Source of the DNA: an uncultured Candidatus Saccharibacteria bacterium | Lineage (GTDB): Bacteria > Patescibacteriota > Saccharimonadia > Saccharimonadales > Saccharimonadaceae | NCBI GenBank assembly: GCA_938018005.1 | Contig: CALIJG010000006.1 | Coordinates: 1 to 20,938 of the forward strand | Direction of reading: 5' to 3' | DNA: 20,938 nt | In this document: positions 1-7,091 of the stretch, in pieces | Position numbering within the stretch: the first letter of the stretch is position 1 | Layout of the letters: each line of letters starts with the position of its first letter | The notes under the pieces: model-generated | What the model saw: only the letters and a program-made list of their open reading frames with translations | Database searches by the model: none | What the model was told of the DNA's origin: nothing | Translations under genes and position numbers: made by a program

Positions 1-488
1 GGGAGTGTTTGGCCAAGATAATGGAAGCGAATAATACACGAGCTATCTGGTGCAGCGGCCGAGCTTAGCAGAGTACGCGCGTGGCCAGACACGTGTTCTG
101 AAGGTTCAAGAGGCAATGTGCGCCCAAGCTGCGAATATGCCATCCACCCCGTGCAACCAAACGCACAATCGCGAAACGGCTGGCTAGCGAGCAGACGCTG
201 GCGTGCGGCGTGGTCGGTAATAGTGCCAATGACGATGCCACCTGGCCCATCGATATTGATAAACTCACCGCGGCTTAGGGTAATGTCGAGTGACTGCGTG
301 AATTCGCTCTTTACTCGCTGCGCGAGTTCCTTCGTTGCATTCGTCCAGAGTGGCTCGGGTCGCACTGTGTGCAGGACAGCGCTCATGCCAACGCCTGCCA
401 CGATGAGCAGGATCATTACCATAAGGGGCTGCCACATATGGCGGAGAAGAGTGAGAAGCTTGGCGAGTGTATGGCGCATGTATTTCAT
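1..488 (-). CDS. Membrane-anchored extracytoplasmic protein, partial (C-terminus off the left edge)
   Basis: An open minus-strand frame runs from the ATG at 488 off the left edge with no stop, giving at least 162 residues. The N-terminus is basic, followed by one hydrophobic segment (about residues 18-40, ending near GVGMSAVL), then a soluble part with no family I recognise; it contains two nearby cysteines (DCAFGC). This looks like a signal-anchored protein facing the outside. The start at 488 was chosen over the in-frame ATG at 479 because a -35/-10 pair (TTGCAA, 17 nt, TATATT) ends 6 nt before 488 and there is no Shine-Dalgarno sequence, which fits leaderless initiation. The gene lies downstream of the signal peptidase gene on the same strand but has its own promoter. 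Function unknown; reality of the frame is supported by the promoter, its openness and the typical membrane anchor. Confidence 0.6.
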   Translation of the reverse strand, partial: MKYMRHTLAKLLTLLRHMWQPLMVMILLIVAGVGMSAVLHTVRPEPLWTNATKELAQRVKSEFTQSLDITLSRGEFINIDGPGGIVIGTITDHAARQRLLASQPFRDCAFGCTGWMAYSQLGRTLPLEPSEHVSGHARTLLSSAAAPDSSCIIRFHYLGQTL

Positions 489-494
489 ACATAT

Positions 495-523
495 AATATA
501 TATCAGGCGCTGGATGCTTGCAA
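495..523 (-). promoter_or_regulatory. Promoter of the left-edge gene, leaderless type
   Basis: On the minus strand, TTGCAA (518-523) and TATATT (495-500) are 17 nt apart, and the -10 box ends 6 nt before the ATG at 488. The expected transcription start falls on or next to the A of that ATG. The -35 hexamer is the same as the one in front of the CorA gene. Confidence 0.55.
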
Positions 524-574
524 TGAGAATAAAACGATGTAATAGCTAAGAATATAAGAGTAGCTTATCGTGTG

Positions 575-2248
575 TTATTTTGTGCCAGCAAGGTAGATTT
601 CTTGCACCTGGGCATCACTTAGAGCGGTGGTGTGGACAGCCCCAAACTGCATCATACCAGTGAAGAATGTATTAGTGCTGTTGATAGGTGTGCCATCACC
701 ATTACGCCACTCGCTAAAGCGCCCGCAGCCAAACTTCCAGTAGCCGCGGAAGTTTTGGGCCTGCGTGACGCTCGGGTCATGAGCGACCAGTGCGCCATCG
801 GCATAGAGCCGCATCCCTTGTGGTGAGAGCGAAGCAGCGACGTGGTGCCATTTGCCATCGGCATAGTTTTTACCAGCTGGTGAGAAGACAGAGCGTGTGG
901 CATTGGGCCACACTGCAAAGGCAATGCGCCCTTGCTTGTCGAGAAAGAGGACACGGTCTAAGCTTGGGTCGGCACCATTGTCTGGTGTACTGGCAAAGCC
1001 GGCGATGCGCCCATTATTGAGCCCGTATTGATTGGTATTAAACCAGACAGAGAGGGTAAAAGGGTTGGGGTTATCAACCGGTGTGGGGTAGGCGAGGCAG
1101 GTATCTTTAAAGAGGGTGCTGCGCACACGGTCGCGGCGGCAGGCGTATGATTGTGAACCATGAGCAGCGGCCGTGCGCGTGAGCCAGGTACCCTTATTGT
1201 TATTACCAGATAGGTCGCGCTCGGTAGTGCCAGTATCGAAGAATGTCATGCCGTAGATGAAGAGCGCCTGCGAGGGGGCAGTGAGCTTGGTGGCATCAGT
1301 GCAGTTGTAGAGCACTGGGCGGGTGGTATTAGTATTGTTGTTGATCGTACCGGAAAACGCCCCGCTCGTTAGATAAAAGTTATGAAAGATAATGAAGCAT
1401 ATCCCTACCAGGGTAATAATTGCTGCGACGATGACAGAAGTGATGGGCAATGGTTGCGGTGAGCTATCGGCTGCGACAGGCCGAGATAGCTGGCGAAGGC
1501 CATAGAGCATCAGCCCAAAGGGGGTAAGACAAATGAGCATAATACACAAGACGACCCACGCTGTGTAATGAATCGTTGGCATGAAAAAATACTGCCCATG
1601 GCTATTTTGCACCGAGACGGTAATGGTAGCATCTTGGCCGGGGTAGAGCACTGTGCCGACTGCGTCGATTGGGAAAACTCCGGTATTGACGATGTGCATA
1701 AGGGCGCCTTTGTCTGAAGGGAGAACGCTGAGCACGCTAAAGTTAATCCATGGATGAAACCACAGTGATACAGCGCAGAGCACCAGCGTCATGCCAATAA
1801 TCCGATAATACCAGCGCCACGTTGGGCGAGCTCGGCGGGTGGCTAGATGGATGATGAGCCAGCCAATCACCACCCATGGCGCCATCAGCCATACCCAGCC
1901 AAGCCATGGATTGATGAAAATTGCTTTGCCAATGATGGCGCTGTGCTCGATGGGGAGCGGATCAGCCGCGTGGTTGAGGTCGCCCTTGGTGAGGATACGC
2001 TGGTTGGTGATAGACTGTATCCGATGAGTATACGTCCGGCCGTGGCGCCGGAAGGTGATGATATCGCCGGGGTGATAGTTGCTAGCTTGCTGGGTGACAA
2101 CGAGCGAGCCAACTGGTGCGGCAGTCGCCATGCTTGGCGTTGTGACAAAAAAGATACGCATGCCGAGCGCCATCATCACGGCAACGAAGCCTCCAAGACA
2201 GAGGCTTAGGATAGTGATGATAATTATTCGTTGCCGCGGCATGCGCAT
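575..2248 (-). CDS. Signal peptidase I (S26B, ER/SipW type) fused to a C-terminal LamG-like domain
   Basis: A 557-residue membrane protease predicted to remove signal peptides at the outer face of the membrane. After an N-terminal membrane segment (about 8-34) comes the catalytic PSM motif with Ser39, then GDIITF (61-66) and THRI with His75. A histidine in place of the general-base lysine is the hallmark of the archaeal/ER and SipW branch. TKGD (87-90) and Asp96 lie where the acidic catalytic residue is found in this branch. Further membrane segments lie at about 116-136, 150-166, 229-250 and 271-292. The last roughly 250 residues form a concanavalin/LamG-like domain: PFTLSVWF, then GKWHHVAASL and LYADGALV. 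SipW-type enzymes are usually under about 250 residues, so this is a long fusion. The start at 2248 has GGAG 7 nt upstream. The gene lies 18 bp after the TasA-like gene, so they are probably co-transcribed. S26B assignment is firm; the LamG ligand is unknown. Confidence 0.88.
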   Translation of the reverse strand: MRMPRQRIIIITILSLCLGGFVAVMMALGMRIFFVTTPSMATAAPVGSLVVTQQASNYHPGDIITFRRHGRTYTHRIQSITNQRILTKGDLNHAADPLPIEHSAIIGKAIFINPWLGWVWLMAPWVVIGWLIIHLATRRARPTWRWYYRIIGMTLVLCAVSLWFHPWINFSVLSVLPSDKGALMHIVNTGVFPIDAVGTVLYPGQDATITVSVQNSHGQYFFMPTIHYTAWVVLCIMLICLTPFGLMLYGLRQLSRPVAADSSPQPLPITSVIVAAIITLVGICFIIFHNFYLTSGAFSGTINNNTNTTRPVLYNCTDATKLTAPSQALFIYGMTFFDTGTTERDLSGNNNKGTWLTRTAAAHGSQSYACRRDRVRSTLFKDTCLAYPTPVDNPNPFTLSVWFNTNQYGLNNGRIAGFASTPDNGADPSLDRVLFLDKQGRIAFAVWPNATRSVFSPAGKNYADGKWHHVAASLSPQGMRLYADGALVAHDPSVTQAQNFRGYWKFGCGRFSEWRNGDGTPINSTNTFFTGMMQFGAVHTTALSDAQVQEIYLAGTK

Positions 2249-2266
2249 TGTCCTACTCCAGAGGAA

Positions 2267-2920
2267 TTACGCGCCAAATGTCCACGTCAGTGGTTGCGAG
2301 ACCTGCAAACCTTGGTAGGTTGGGCCGGCGCTAGCGTCGAGCGACACCTCAAAGGTGATTGGCACACTCTCGCCAGTATTGATGGTTGCCTTGCTGAGCT
2401 TGGCGAGCAGGTCAATAGCACCGCCTGCTTGCAGTTGTGCGGCAGTACCCGTAAAGAATGTGCTGCTGCCTGATTTGATAGCTACCTTGACTTTACTGCA
2501 GAGGTCAGTTGCACTACCTGCTAAAGAAGCACCAGGGACAGGTGATTGGCTACATGTGCCAGGGTTAAGGCTAAAGGATGTTGCGGCCACGCTTCCGGTG
2601 TTTTGCAGAGTAATGTTGGTTGTTTGGGCTGGCCCACCAGCAACGAGTGGTGTGCTCGTGCCACCATACTTGTTAATAGTAGAACAGGTAGCAGAGTTGG
2701 TCGTTGCACCAGCACCATCTGTGCTATTGCAGGTGTAGGTACCCGATGTTTCCTTCATGGTGAGTGTACCGGTTGAGGCACTGTTGATGGTGTTTTGGAT
2801 GCTTGCCGCAAAGCCTGCGAAGGTTGGTGTAAAGGTAAAGGCGACCAGCAGTGCACCGACGATCCCCGTTGAGATAAGGCCGATCCGCTTCTTGCTCTGG
2901 CCAGCTTGAGTTGCAATCAT
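2267..2920 (-). CDS. TasA/camelysin-like secreted protein with SipW-type signal peptide
   Basis: A 217-residue exported protein. Residues 10-39 form a signal peptide: KKR, then a hydrophobic stretch ISTGIVGALLVAFTFTPTFAGFA, followed by a small-residue region (SASTGTL) typical of SipW-processed proteins such as TasA and camelysin. The mature part is rich in Ser, Thr, Gly and Ala, has four spread cysteines (TYTC, SATC, PGTC, DLCS) that could form two disulfides, and looks like a beta-sandwich ending in PLTWTFGA. The start at 2920 was preferred to the in-frame upstream ATG at 2980 because AAGGGGG lies 6 nt before it and the resulting N-terminus is a normal signal peptide. The neighbouring signal peptidase is the obvious processing enzyme. 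In Bacillus, TasA forms extracellular fibres; a fibre or surface-coat role here is inference only. Confidence 0.75.
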   Translation of the reverse strand: MIATQAGQSKKRIGLISTGIVGALLVAFTFTPTFAGFAASIQNTINSASTGTLTMKETSGTYTCNSTDGAGATTNSATCSTINKYGGTSTPLVAGGPAQTTNITLQNTGSVAATSFSLNPGTCSQSPVPGASLAGSATDLCSKVKVAIKSGSSTFFTGTAAQLQAGGAIDLLAKLSKATINTGESVPITFEVSLDASAGPTYQGLQVSQPLTWTFGA

Positions 2921-2951
2921 AAAAATCCCCCTTATGGTTATATTAACTATA

Positions 2952-2980
2952 AGTGTATCAAAAGCATGAGCGTTATACAA
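2952..2980 (-). promoter_or_regulatory. Possible promoter of the TasA-like/signal peptidase pair
   Basis: On the minus strand TTGTAT (2975-2980) and TACACT (2952-2957) are 17 nt apart, which would give a leader of about 25 nt carrying the Shine-Dalgarno sequence. TATAGT at 2945-2950 is an alternative -10 but has no -35 at a good distance. Confidence 0.35.
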
Positions 2981-3222
2981 GGCAGCAGGTCGCTGATTGC
3001 TGTGCGTATAGTGTGATAGCTAAATTTATAAATTATCAGATGTCAGTGGCGGCTTTACTAGTTTGCTCATCTCTCCTTCGGGGTGACAGAAAGATCGATT
3101 TGGTATTTTCTATAGATTGGTCTCTTCCATTGGCGCCAAAAGCCTAATGAAGTAGATAGTAGATTTTTCCTCGATGTATGGCAGAGCAGTGAGAGAAAGG
3201 TTACTGTAAAAGATCTTGCTCA

Positions 3223-3243
3223 TACAGACACATCATGTCTGTA
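3223..3243. promoter_or_regulatory. Candidate operator: TACAGACA-N5-TGTCTGTA
   Basis: A perfect 8-bp inverted repeat with a 5-nt spacer, 21 bp in all, the size usual for TetR-family operators. Its right arm spans the -35 zone of an extended -10 element, TGCTATAGT (3253-3261). A TetR-type gene begins 163 bp downstream, so autoregulation is the simple reading, though no partner site elsewhere in the window was noticed. Confidence 0.45.
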
Positions 3244-3330
3244 CCTCTGTTTTGCTATAGTGGCTCGTGCGAGAGAATCGGCTACAACACTGTTATATCG
3301 CCAGCCTATCTGCCCAGCTCCTTGTAAACC

Positions 3331-3339
3331 TGCTATAAT
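3331..3339 (+). promoter_or_regulatory. Extended -10 promoter of the TetR-type gene
   Basis: TGC followed by the consensus TATAAT is an extended -10 element. No good -35 lies 17 nt upstream, as is normal for this type. Transcription from about 3346 would leave a leader of about 60 nt containing the hairpin GCGCTA (3364-3369) / TAGCGC (3380-3385) and the Shine-Dalgarno GGAG. Confidence 0.6.
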
Positions 3340-3363
3340 AGAATATGAATAGAAAGTAAAGAG

Positions 3364-3385
3364 GCGCTATCGGGCAGGGTAGCGC
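3364..3385 (+). other. Leader hairpin upstream of the TetR-type gene
   Basis: GCGCTA and TAGCGC form a perfect 6-bp stem around a 10-nt G-rich loop, between the promoter and the ribosome binding site. There is no U-tract, so it is not an intrinsic terminator. It could affect mRNA stability or initiation. Confidence 0.35.
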
Positions 3386-3405
3386 AAGCGGAGGTCGGAG
3401 CGGAT

Positions 3406-3978
3406 ATGGCAATCAGTCAGGCGAAACTAATTCAGGCAGCGCGGCGAGTCTTTGCCCAGGACGGCTACAAGGCGGCATCGATTGTGGAGATTGCTCAGGT
3501 GGCGGGCATTGCGGTGGGTGGTGTGTATTTGCTCTATCCGTCTAAGCTGGAGCTCTTCCTTGCGGTGTATCGTGCGGAGGACGAAAAGACGAAGAACCGG
3601 ATTGTTGGACGAATCGATTGGTCGCAGCCGCGGGCGGCTTTTGCAGCCTATCTACGCGCCACAACACAAGCAACGCGGCGTAATAAAATCCTCGCCGAGT
3701 GGCAGAGTGATGTGCCTGGCGAGCAGGTGCGCCAAGCCTACCAAGACGAGGCCAAACAAGCAGGAGTGGGTCATAATCTGGCAATGCGTGGTGAGTTCTT
3801 TGCTGAGCAGGTGCAGCAGTGGCGGCGCGATGGCATACTGCGGCCAGGCGCGACCGACCAGATAATTAGCGAGCTCTTTACAGCAGTGGCGGCAATCGAC
3901 GCACTGGAGGGTATCGCACCAAAGACGATGAAGTTTATGGTTGATGCGGTGCTTGAGCAGCTGTTTGTTAGTGAATAG
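3406..3978 (+). CDS. TetR/AcrR family transcriptional regulator
   Basis: A 190-residue one-component regulator. The first 50 residues are a classic TetR DNA-binding domain: AARRVFAQDGYKAASIVEIAQVAG, then the recognition helix IAVGGVYLLYPSKLELF. The rest is an all-helical ligand/dimer domain (about 60-190), which in this family is not conserved enough to name a ligand. GGAG lies 5 nt before the ATG. It has an extended -10 promoter and, further upstream, a 21-bp inverted repeat that could be its own operator. The next gene, a CorA-type channel, has its own promoter 60 bp after the stop, so co-regulation is possible but not needed. The family assignment is firm; the target is unknown. Confidence 0.9.
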   Translation: MAISQAKLIQAARRVFAQDGYKAASIVEIAQVAGIAVGGVYLLYPSKLELFLAVYRAEDEKTKNRIVGRIDWSQPRAAFAAYLRATTQATRRNKILAEWQSDVPGEQVRQAYQDEAKQAGVGHNLAMRGEFFAEQVQQWRRDGILRPGATDQIISELFTAVAAIDALEGIAPKTMKFMVDAVLEQLFVSE

Positions 3979-4044
3979 TCGTCGCCATACGTCGCTATAA
4001 AATAATGAACGATGCAGAACGCAGAAGCAAATCTGTCGTATTAT

Positions 4045-4073
4045 TTGCAATTATAACTGCTTCATCGTATACT
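4045..4073 (+). promoter_or_regulatory. Promoter of the CorA gene, near-leaderless
   Basis: TTGCAA (4045-4050) and TATACT (4068-4073) are 17 nt apart. The ATG at 4084 starts 10 nt after the -10 box, so the transcript should carry only about 0-4 nt before the start codon. No Shine-Dalgarno sequence is present. Confidence 0.6.
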
Positions 4074-4083
4074 TATCACTAGT

Positions 4084-4998
4084 ATGTTGCAATATCTTCG
4101 TTCGAGTGAGGCAGATCAGACGATTACGCCGCGCGATGCGCTGCGGGTTGGCTCGTGGCTGCGCTGCGAGAAGCCCAGCAGCGAGGAGATCGACAAGCTC
4201 CTGGCGCTTGGTATGGACGAGAACATCATCAAAGATGCGCTGGACCCGCACGAGGTGCCGCGGGTTGATTTTGAGGATGAGTGGACGTATTTGATTGCCC
4301 GCTTGCCTGATACGGACGATGACTTTAACGATTTTACGACGCCAATATTGTTTGGCATTCACAAAAACTACGTGGTAACGCTCTCGCGCGATAGCCTGGG
4401 TCGGCTCTGGCAGCCTTTTGTTGACAAAACGCGGATGAATACGGCACGGCGGATTGAGCTGGTGGTGGCAATGATCGAAGCAGTGTCGCTGCAGTACCAG
4501 CGGCGAGTGGCAACGATCAACCGGCAGATGCGGGCAGCAACAGACGACCTCCATACGTTGCGGGCGCGCGATATCGTGACGCTGACCGAGTATGAGCGCA
4601 AGCTCAACGACTATCTCAATGCACTAGTGCCAATGAACTGGGCGATTGAGCGCTTGATGGCAAACCGCAGTCTCCGCCTCAAAGAGGATGATAAGGATGA
4701 TGTGGAGGATATCTCGATTGATTTGGAGCAGGTGATTGCGCGTTGTAAGTCGCTCCTGCGCACCATCACCAATGTACGTGATAGCTACCGCGCCGTGATG
4801 GACACGCGCCTGAATGAGACGATCCGCTTACTAACGGTGATCACGGTGGCGCTGACCATTCCAACGATGATCGCTGGGCTTTATGGTATGAATGTACCGG
4901 TGCCAGGAGCGGACGACCCAACGATGTTTTGGAAGATTACCGCCGTGAGTGTGATAGCTGCCATGGCAACCGGGTATTATTTCTTGCGCCGGCGGTAG
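4084..4998 (+). CDS. corA: CorA-family divalent metal ion channel
   Basis: A 304-residue magnesium/cobalt (possibly other divalent) channel of the inner membrane. The soluble N-terminal domain (about 1-240) is followed by two membrane segments (about 245-265 and 280-300) with the family signature YGMN (267-270) at the mouth between them, and a basic tail LRRR. This order matches CorA homopentamers. After GMN the usual MPE is replaced by VPVPGADD, seen in many distant members, so strict Mg2+ specificity should not be assumed. The gene seems to be leaderless or nearly so. It converges with the DsbA-like gene; only three bases separate the stop codons. Confidence 0.9.
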   Translation: MLQYLRSSEADQTITPRDALRVGSWLRCEKPSSEEIDKLLALGMDENIIKDALDPHEVPRVDFEDEWTYLIARLPDTDDDFNDFTTPILFGIHKNYVVTLSRDSLGRLWQPFVDKTRMNTARRIELVVAMIEAVSLQYQRRVATINRQMRAATDDLHTLRARDIVTLTEYERKLNDYLNALVPMNWAIERLMANRSLRLKEDDKDDVEDISIDLEQVIARCKSLLRTITNVRDSYRAVMDTRLNETIRLLTVITVALTIPTMIAGLYGMNVPVPGADDPTMFWKITAVSVIAAMATGYYFLRRR

Positions 4999-5020
4999 GG
5001 GCTAGTGCACCCCACCCGCC
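4991..5020. terminator. Possible bidirectional terminator hairpin between convergent genes
   Basis: GGCGG (4991-4995) pairs with CCGCC (5016-5020) and GGGG (4998-5001) with CCCC (5010-5013), separated by a 2x2 internal loop, with an 8-nt apical loop. Both stop codons lie inside the hairpin. There is no U-run on either side, so intrinsic termination would be inefficient; RNA end protection is an alternative. Confidence 0.4.
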
Positions 5021-5712
5021 TTGAGTAATGTCTTGAGTCCGTGCTCGCCGCCACCAAAGCCGCTGGTGGTGTAGTCGTTGACGATCATGTAGGGGAGGCC
5101 AGTGACGCCGAGCTTGAGGGCACGGCTGGTGTTTGTGGCAATGTCGGCTTTGTGCTTCTCATTTGTCACACAGTCGCGGAATGTCTCCACGTTGAGGCCA
5201 GTGGCCTCGGCCGATGTTTCGAAATAGCTAACCGGGAGGAGTGGAATTTCTTTGGGCACGGCAACGCCTTTGACGCCAATGCCTTTGTCGAAGTAATCTG
5301 CCTTGATGCGGGGCACAATGTGATGCGTGTATTCCCAATATTTATGCTGGTCGGCCGCGCAAAATGCCGCCTCGGCGCCACGTTCGGTGTTGGGTACGAT
5401 ATCTTTGAGAACGGCAACAATCCGGTGCTCGTAGCGCAGCTTGCCCGACTTTATGTACTGCTGGAAGTCTGTGGTGTTTGTAGCGGCCTCGACCTGGGCG
5501 CAGAATGAGCAGAAGTAGTCGGTGTAGTCGACGAAGACATTAGGCGCATTGTGGCTGCCCTGCGACATCGCGCTCTGCCATGGTTCACCTTTGCCAATGT
5601 GCTTGTTGGGTGGGCGGTTGATGAGATTGTAGGCGAAGAGGCTGATGATTGTGACAACGACAATCCCAAGCATGATATGGATCAAGCTAACCCCTGTTTG
5701 TTGTGACTTCAT
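5002..5712 (-). CDS. Membrane-anchored DsbA-like thiol:disulfide oxidoreductase
   Basis: A 236-residue protein with an N-terminal membrane anchor (about 9-31) and a thioredoxin-fold domain outside the membrane. VDYTDYFCSFC gives a CxxC active site at Cys68/Cys71, and TGLPYM gives the cis-proline at 207. The helical insertion between them is the DsbA arrangement (thioredoxin_4 / BdbD-like). A second pair, Cys118 and Cys181, may form a structural disulfide. The predicted role is to oxidise cysteines in exported proteins. AGGAGGAG sits 4 nt before the ATG. The gene overlaps the preceding CVPC membrane protein by 26 nt, so translation is probably coupled; that protein is the natural candidate for its re-oxidation partner. 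DsbA-like fold is certain; oxidase rather than isomerase is inferred. Confidence 0.88.
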   Translation of the reverse strand: MKSQQTGVSLIHIMLGIVVVTIISLFAYNLINRPPNKHIGKGEPWQSAMSQGSHNAPNVFVDYTDYFCSFCAQVEAATNTTDFQQYIKSGKLRYEHRIVAVLKDIVPNTERGAEAAFCAADQHKYWEYTHHIVPRIKADYFDKGIGVKGVAVPKEIPLLPVSYFETSAEATGLNVETFRDCVTNEKHKADIATNTSRALKLGVTGLPYMIVNDYTTSGFGGGEHGLKTLLKAGGVH

Positions 5713-6310
5713 GATACTCCTCCTGCTGAGCTAATGTTATGTAGATGGCGGCAATCTGGCCCGATCGATAGAGCGAAAAGAGGCTGAGCCCAAGGGCAAT
5801 GATAAGCACAATGGTGCTGGCAACTGTCGCGGCTGAAGCAGCGGCTGCTCCCGAGAAAAACACTGCCACGATGGGGAGAATGAGTGATGTACCACAGGGC
5901 ACGCAGCCTAGGCCAATTGCCGCCGCGACAGAGGCAATACCGCTGAGGCCGAGCTGCTGCGTGGTTTGCTGGTTGCGCTTGTTGTGCCGAGCAGTGAAGA
6001 TAATAAGCGCGAGCGATATTCCTTGTAGTACTGAGACAAGCACAAGCAGCGCGCCCGTCAGCGATGTCACGGCCTGCCGAGCAATCTCCGCGAGCATTGT
6101 CCCGATGACGCCAAGTTTATCGATAAGCGGCAGGCGAGACATCAGCAGCGCGCCATAGAATCCACCATTGGTCAGGAGAAAAATCAGCCAGGCAAAGCCG
6201 AGCGCACCAACTACCGTTCCTGCCGCATAGCGCGGCTGGCGCAGCACCTGACTAATGCCGTTTAGGGCGGTGAAGGTGGCATGGCGTAGCGAAGAAAGGC
6301 GATGTTTCAT
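5687..6310 (-). CDS. Polytopic membrane protein with CVPC motif, partner of the DsbA-like protein
   Basis: A 207-residue protein with about five membrane segments (roughly 31-49, 62-80, 84-106, 122-153 with a Pro/Gly kink, 156-183). The striking feature is GLGCVPCGTS with Cys136/Cys139, a CxxC at or in the membrane, as in quinone-linked or electron-carrying thiol proteins. It matches neither DsbB nor VKOR nor CcdA by the motifs I can check (for instance, only these two cysteines are present, while DsbB and VKOR use four). It overlaps the DsbA-like gene by 26 nt in one transcript. A role in keeping that protein oxidised is inference from context. The promoter is an extended -10 (TGGTATAAT) with the ATG 10 nt later and no Shine-Dalgarno sequence. 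Confidence 0.75.
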   Translation of the reverse strand: MKHRLSSLRHATFTALNGISQVLRQPRYAAGTVVGALGFAWLIFLLTNGGFYGALLMSRLPLIDKLGVIGTMLAEIARQAVTSLTGALLVLVSVLQGISLALIIFTARHNKRNQQTTQQLGLSGIASVAAAIGLGCVPCGTSLILPIVAVFFSGAAAASAATVASTIVLIIALGLSLFSLYRSGQIAAIYITLAQQEEYHEVTTNRG

Positions 6311-6320
6311 CAGTGTTTTT

Positions 6321-6329
6321 ATTATACCA
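6321..6329 (-). promoter_or_regulatory. Extended -10 promoter of the CVPC-DsbA operon
   Basis: On the minus strand TGG plus consensus TATAAT (6321-6326), with the ATG 10 nt downstream. The -35 zone is poor, as expected for an extended -10. The transcript should be nearly leaderless. Confidence 0.6.
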
Positions 6330-6367
6330 CTGAGCGCTGCAACTTTCTGTGGTTGTCCTAGTGATGG

Positions 6368-7000
6368 CTACTCTGTGACGCCATAGCCAAGTAGGCCAGT
6401 ATAGTTGCGCTGTCGGTTGGCAAAGACGCGTATCTTGTTATTCTCGTTGCCGCCAACAGTGGTGAGCATGCCATCATCATTACGCAGGACAATGTGCGTA
6501 TGGTCGCCAAAGACGGGCGAAGCGCGGTAGATTGCTACGTCGCCAGGGCGGGGCTGGTAGCCGCTATCGGCTGGCTTGAAACGGTCTGCTGACTCGTAAT
6601 ACTCACGCAGCGTGAAGGTGCCTGGAATGCGCCAGCTACCAGTGTGTGGGTTCTTGAGCGGCGCACCTGCTTGCTGCATCGTCCAGCTGACGAAGTCGGC
6701 ACACCATGCTTCGTGCGCTCCTTGGCTATATTTCGTACCAGCGGGCTGAGCGGCAAACTCCGCTTGGGCAAGCTGGATGACCTTGCGGCGAGTAGGGCTG
6801 AGGGCTTGCGTGTTGACCTCAGGAAACTGAGCTAGCCCTGGCGAACGATCGAGCGTGGCCACATGCGACGTACCTTGGAGCTTGTAAAGAATTTTGCGCC
6901 AGCCAATCGCTGTGCCAATAATGCCGCCAATAACGAGAAGGAGGGCGAGGCAGATGGTGATGATGGTTGCTCGGTGGCTAAGAGGGAATAATCGTTTCAT
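6368..7000 (-). CDS. Membrane-anchored CHAP-domain peptidoglycan amidase/endopeptidase
   Basis: A 210-residue protein with an N-terminal anchor (about 11-33) and an external CHAP domain (about 90-205). Catalytic signature: AHEAWCADFVSW with Cys100, then DHTHIV with a catalytic His (167 or 169), and GGNENN with Asn185. In between, PRPGDVAIY is the usual CHAP strand. Such enzymes cut peptide or amide bonds of peptidoglycan during growth, division or attack on other cells. The start at ATG 7000 was chosen over an in-frame GTG at 7015 because the GTG overlaps the -10 box TATACT, which ends 6 nt before the ATG; there is no Shine-Dalgarno sequence, so the gene is probably leaderless. It has its own promoter and is not part of the CVPC-DsbA operon. 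Confidence 0.85.
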   Translation of the reverse strand: MKRLFPLSHRATIITICLALLLVIGGIIGTAIGWRKILYKLQGTSHVATLDRSPGLAQFPEVNTQALSPTRRKVIQLAQAEFAAQPAGTKYSQGAHEAWCADFVSWTMQQAGAPLKNPHTGSWRIPGTFTLREYYESADRFKPADSGYQPRPGDVAIYRASPVFGDHTHIVLRNDDGMLTTVGGNENNKIRVFANRQRNYTGLLGYGVTE

Positions 7001-7006
7001 ACGTAT

Positions 7007-7012
7007 AGTATA
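7007..7012 (-). promoter_or_regulatory. -10 box of the CHAP gene, leaderless
   Basis: TATACT on the minus strand ends 6 nt before the ATG at 7000. No convincing -35 is visible. Confidence 0.5.
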
Positions 7013-7091
7013 CACCGCAGGGTGATGAGATGCTTGTTGGTTAGGTGCTGTTTAGGTGACAGGAGAGGTGTTTTGGGCTGTGAGTGAGGAT

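Larger units (their letters stand above)
2981..3405. other. Non-coding region between divergent operons
   Basis: The longest gene-free stretch in the window (485 bp counting from 2921). I see no convincing protein or tRNA. It holds a 10-bp palindrome TTGGCGCCAA (3130-3139), a perfect 8-bp inverted repeat over a -10-like element (3223-3261), an extended -10 (3331-3339) and a leader hairpin (3364-3385). Everything recognisable lies in the right half and points toward the TetR gene. Confidence 0.5.

Noticed and set aside
118..549. Plus-strand 143-codon frame opposite the left-edge gene
   Set aside because: No ribosome site or promoter in front; the opposite strand has a promoter, membrane anchor and an uninterrupted frame.
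2953..3147. 64-codon plus-strand frame in the gene-free region
   Set aside because: No ribosome site, no family resemblance, and its start overlaps the opposite promoter.
7001..7015. GTG start for the CHAP protein
   Set aside because: It overlaps the -10 box, so it would not be in the mRNA.
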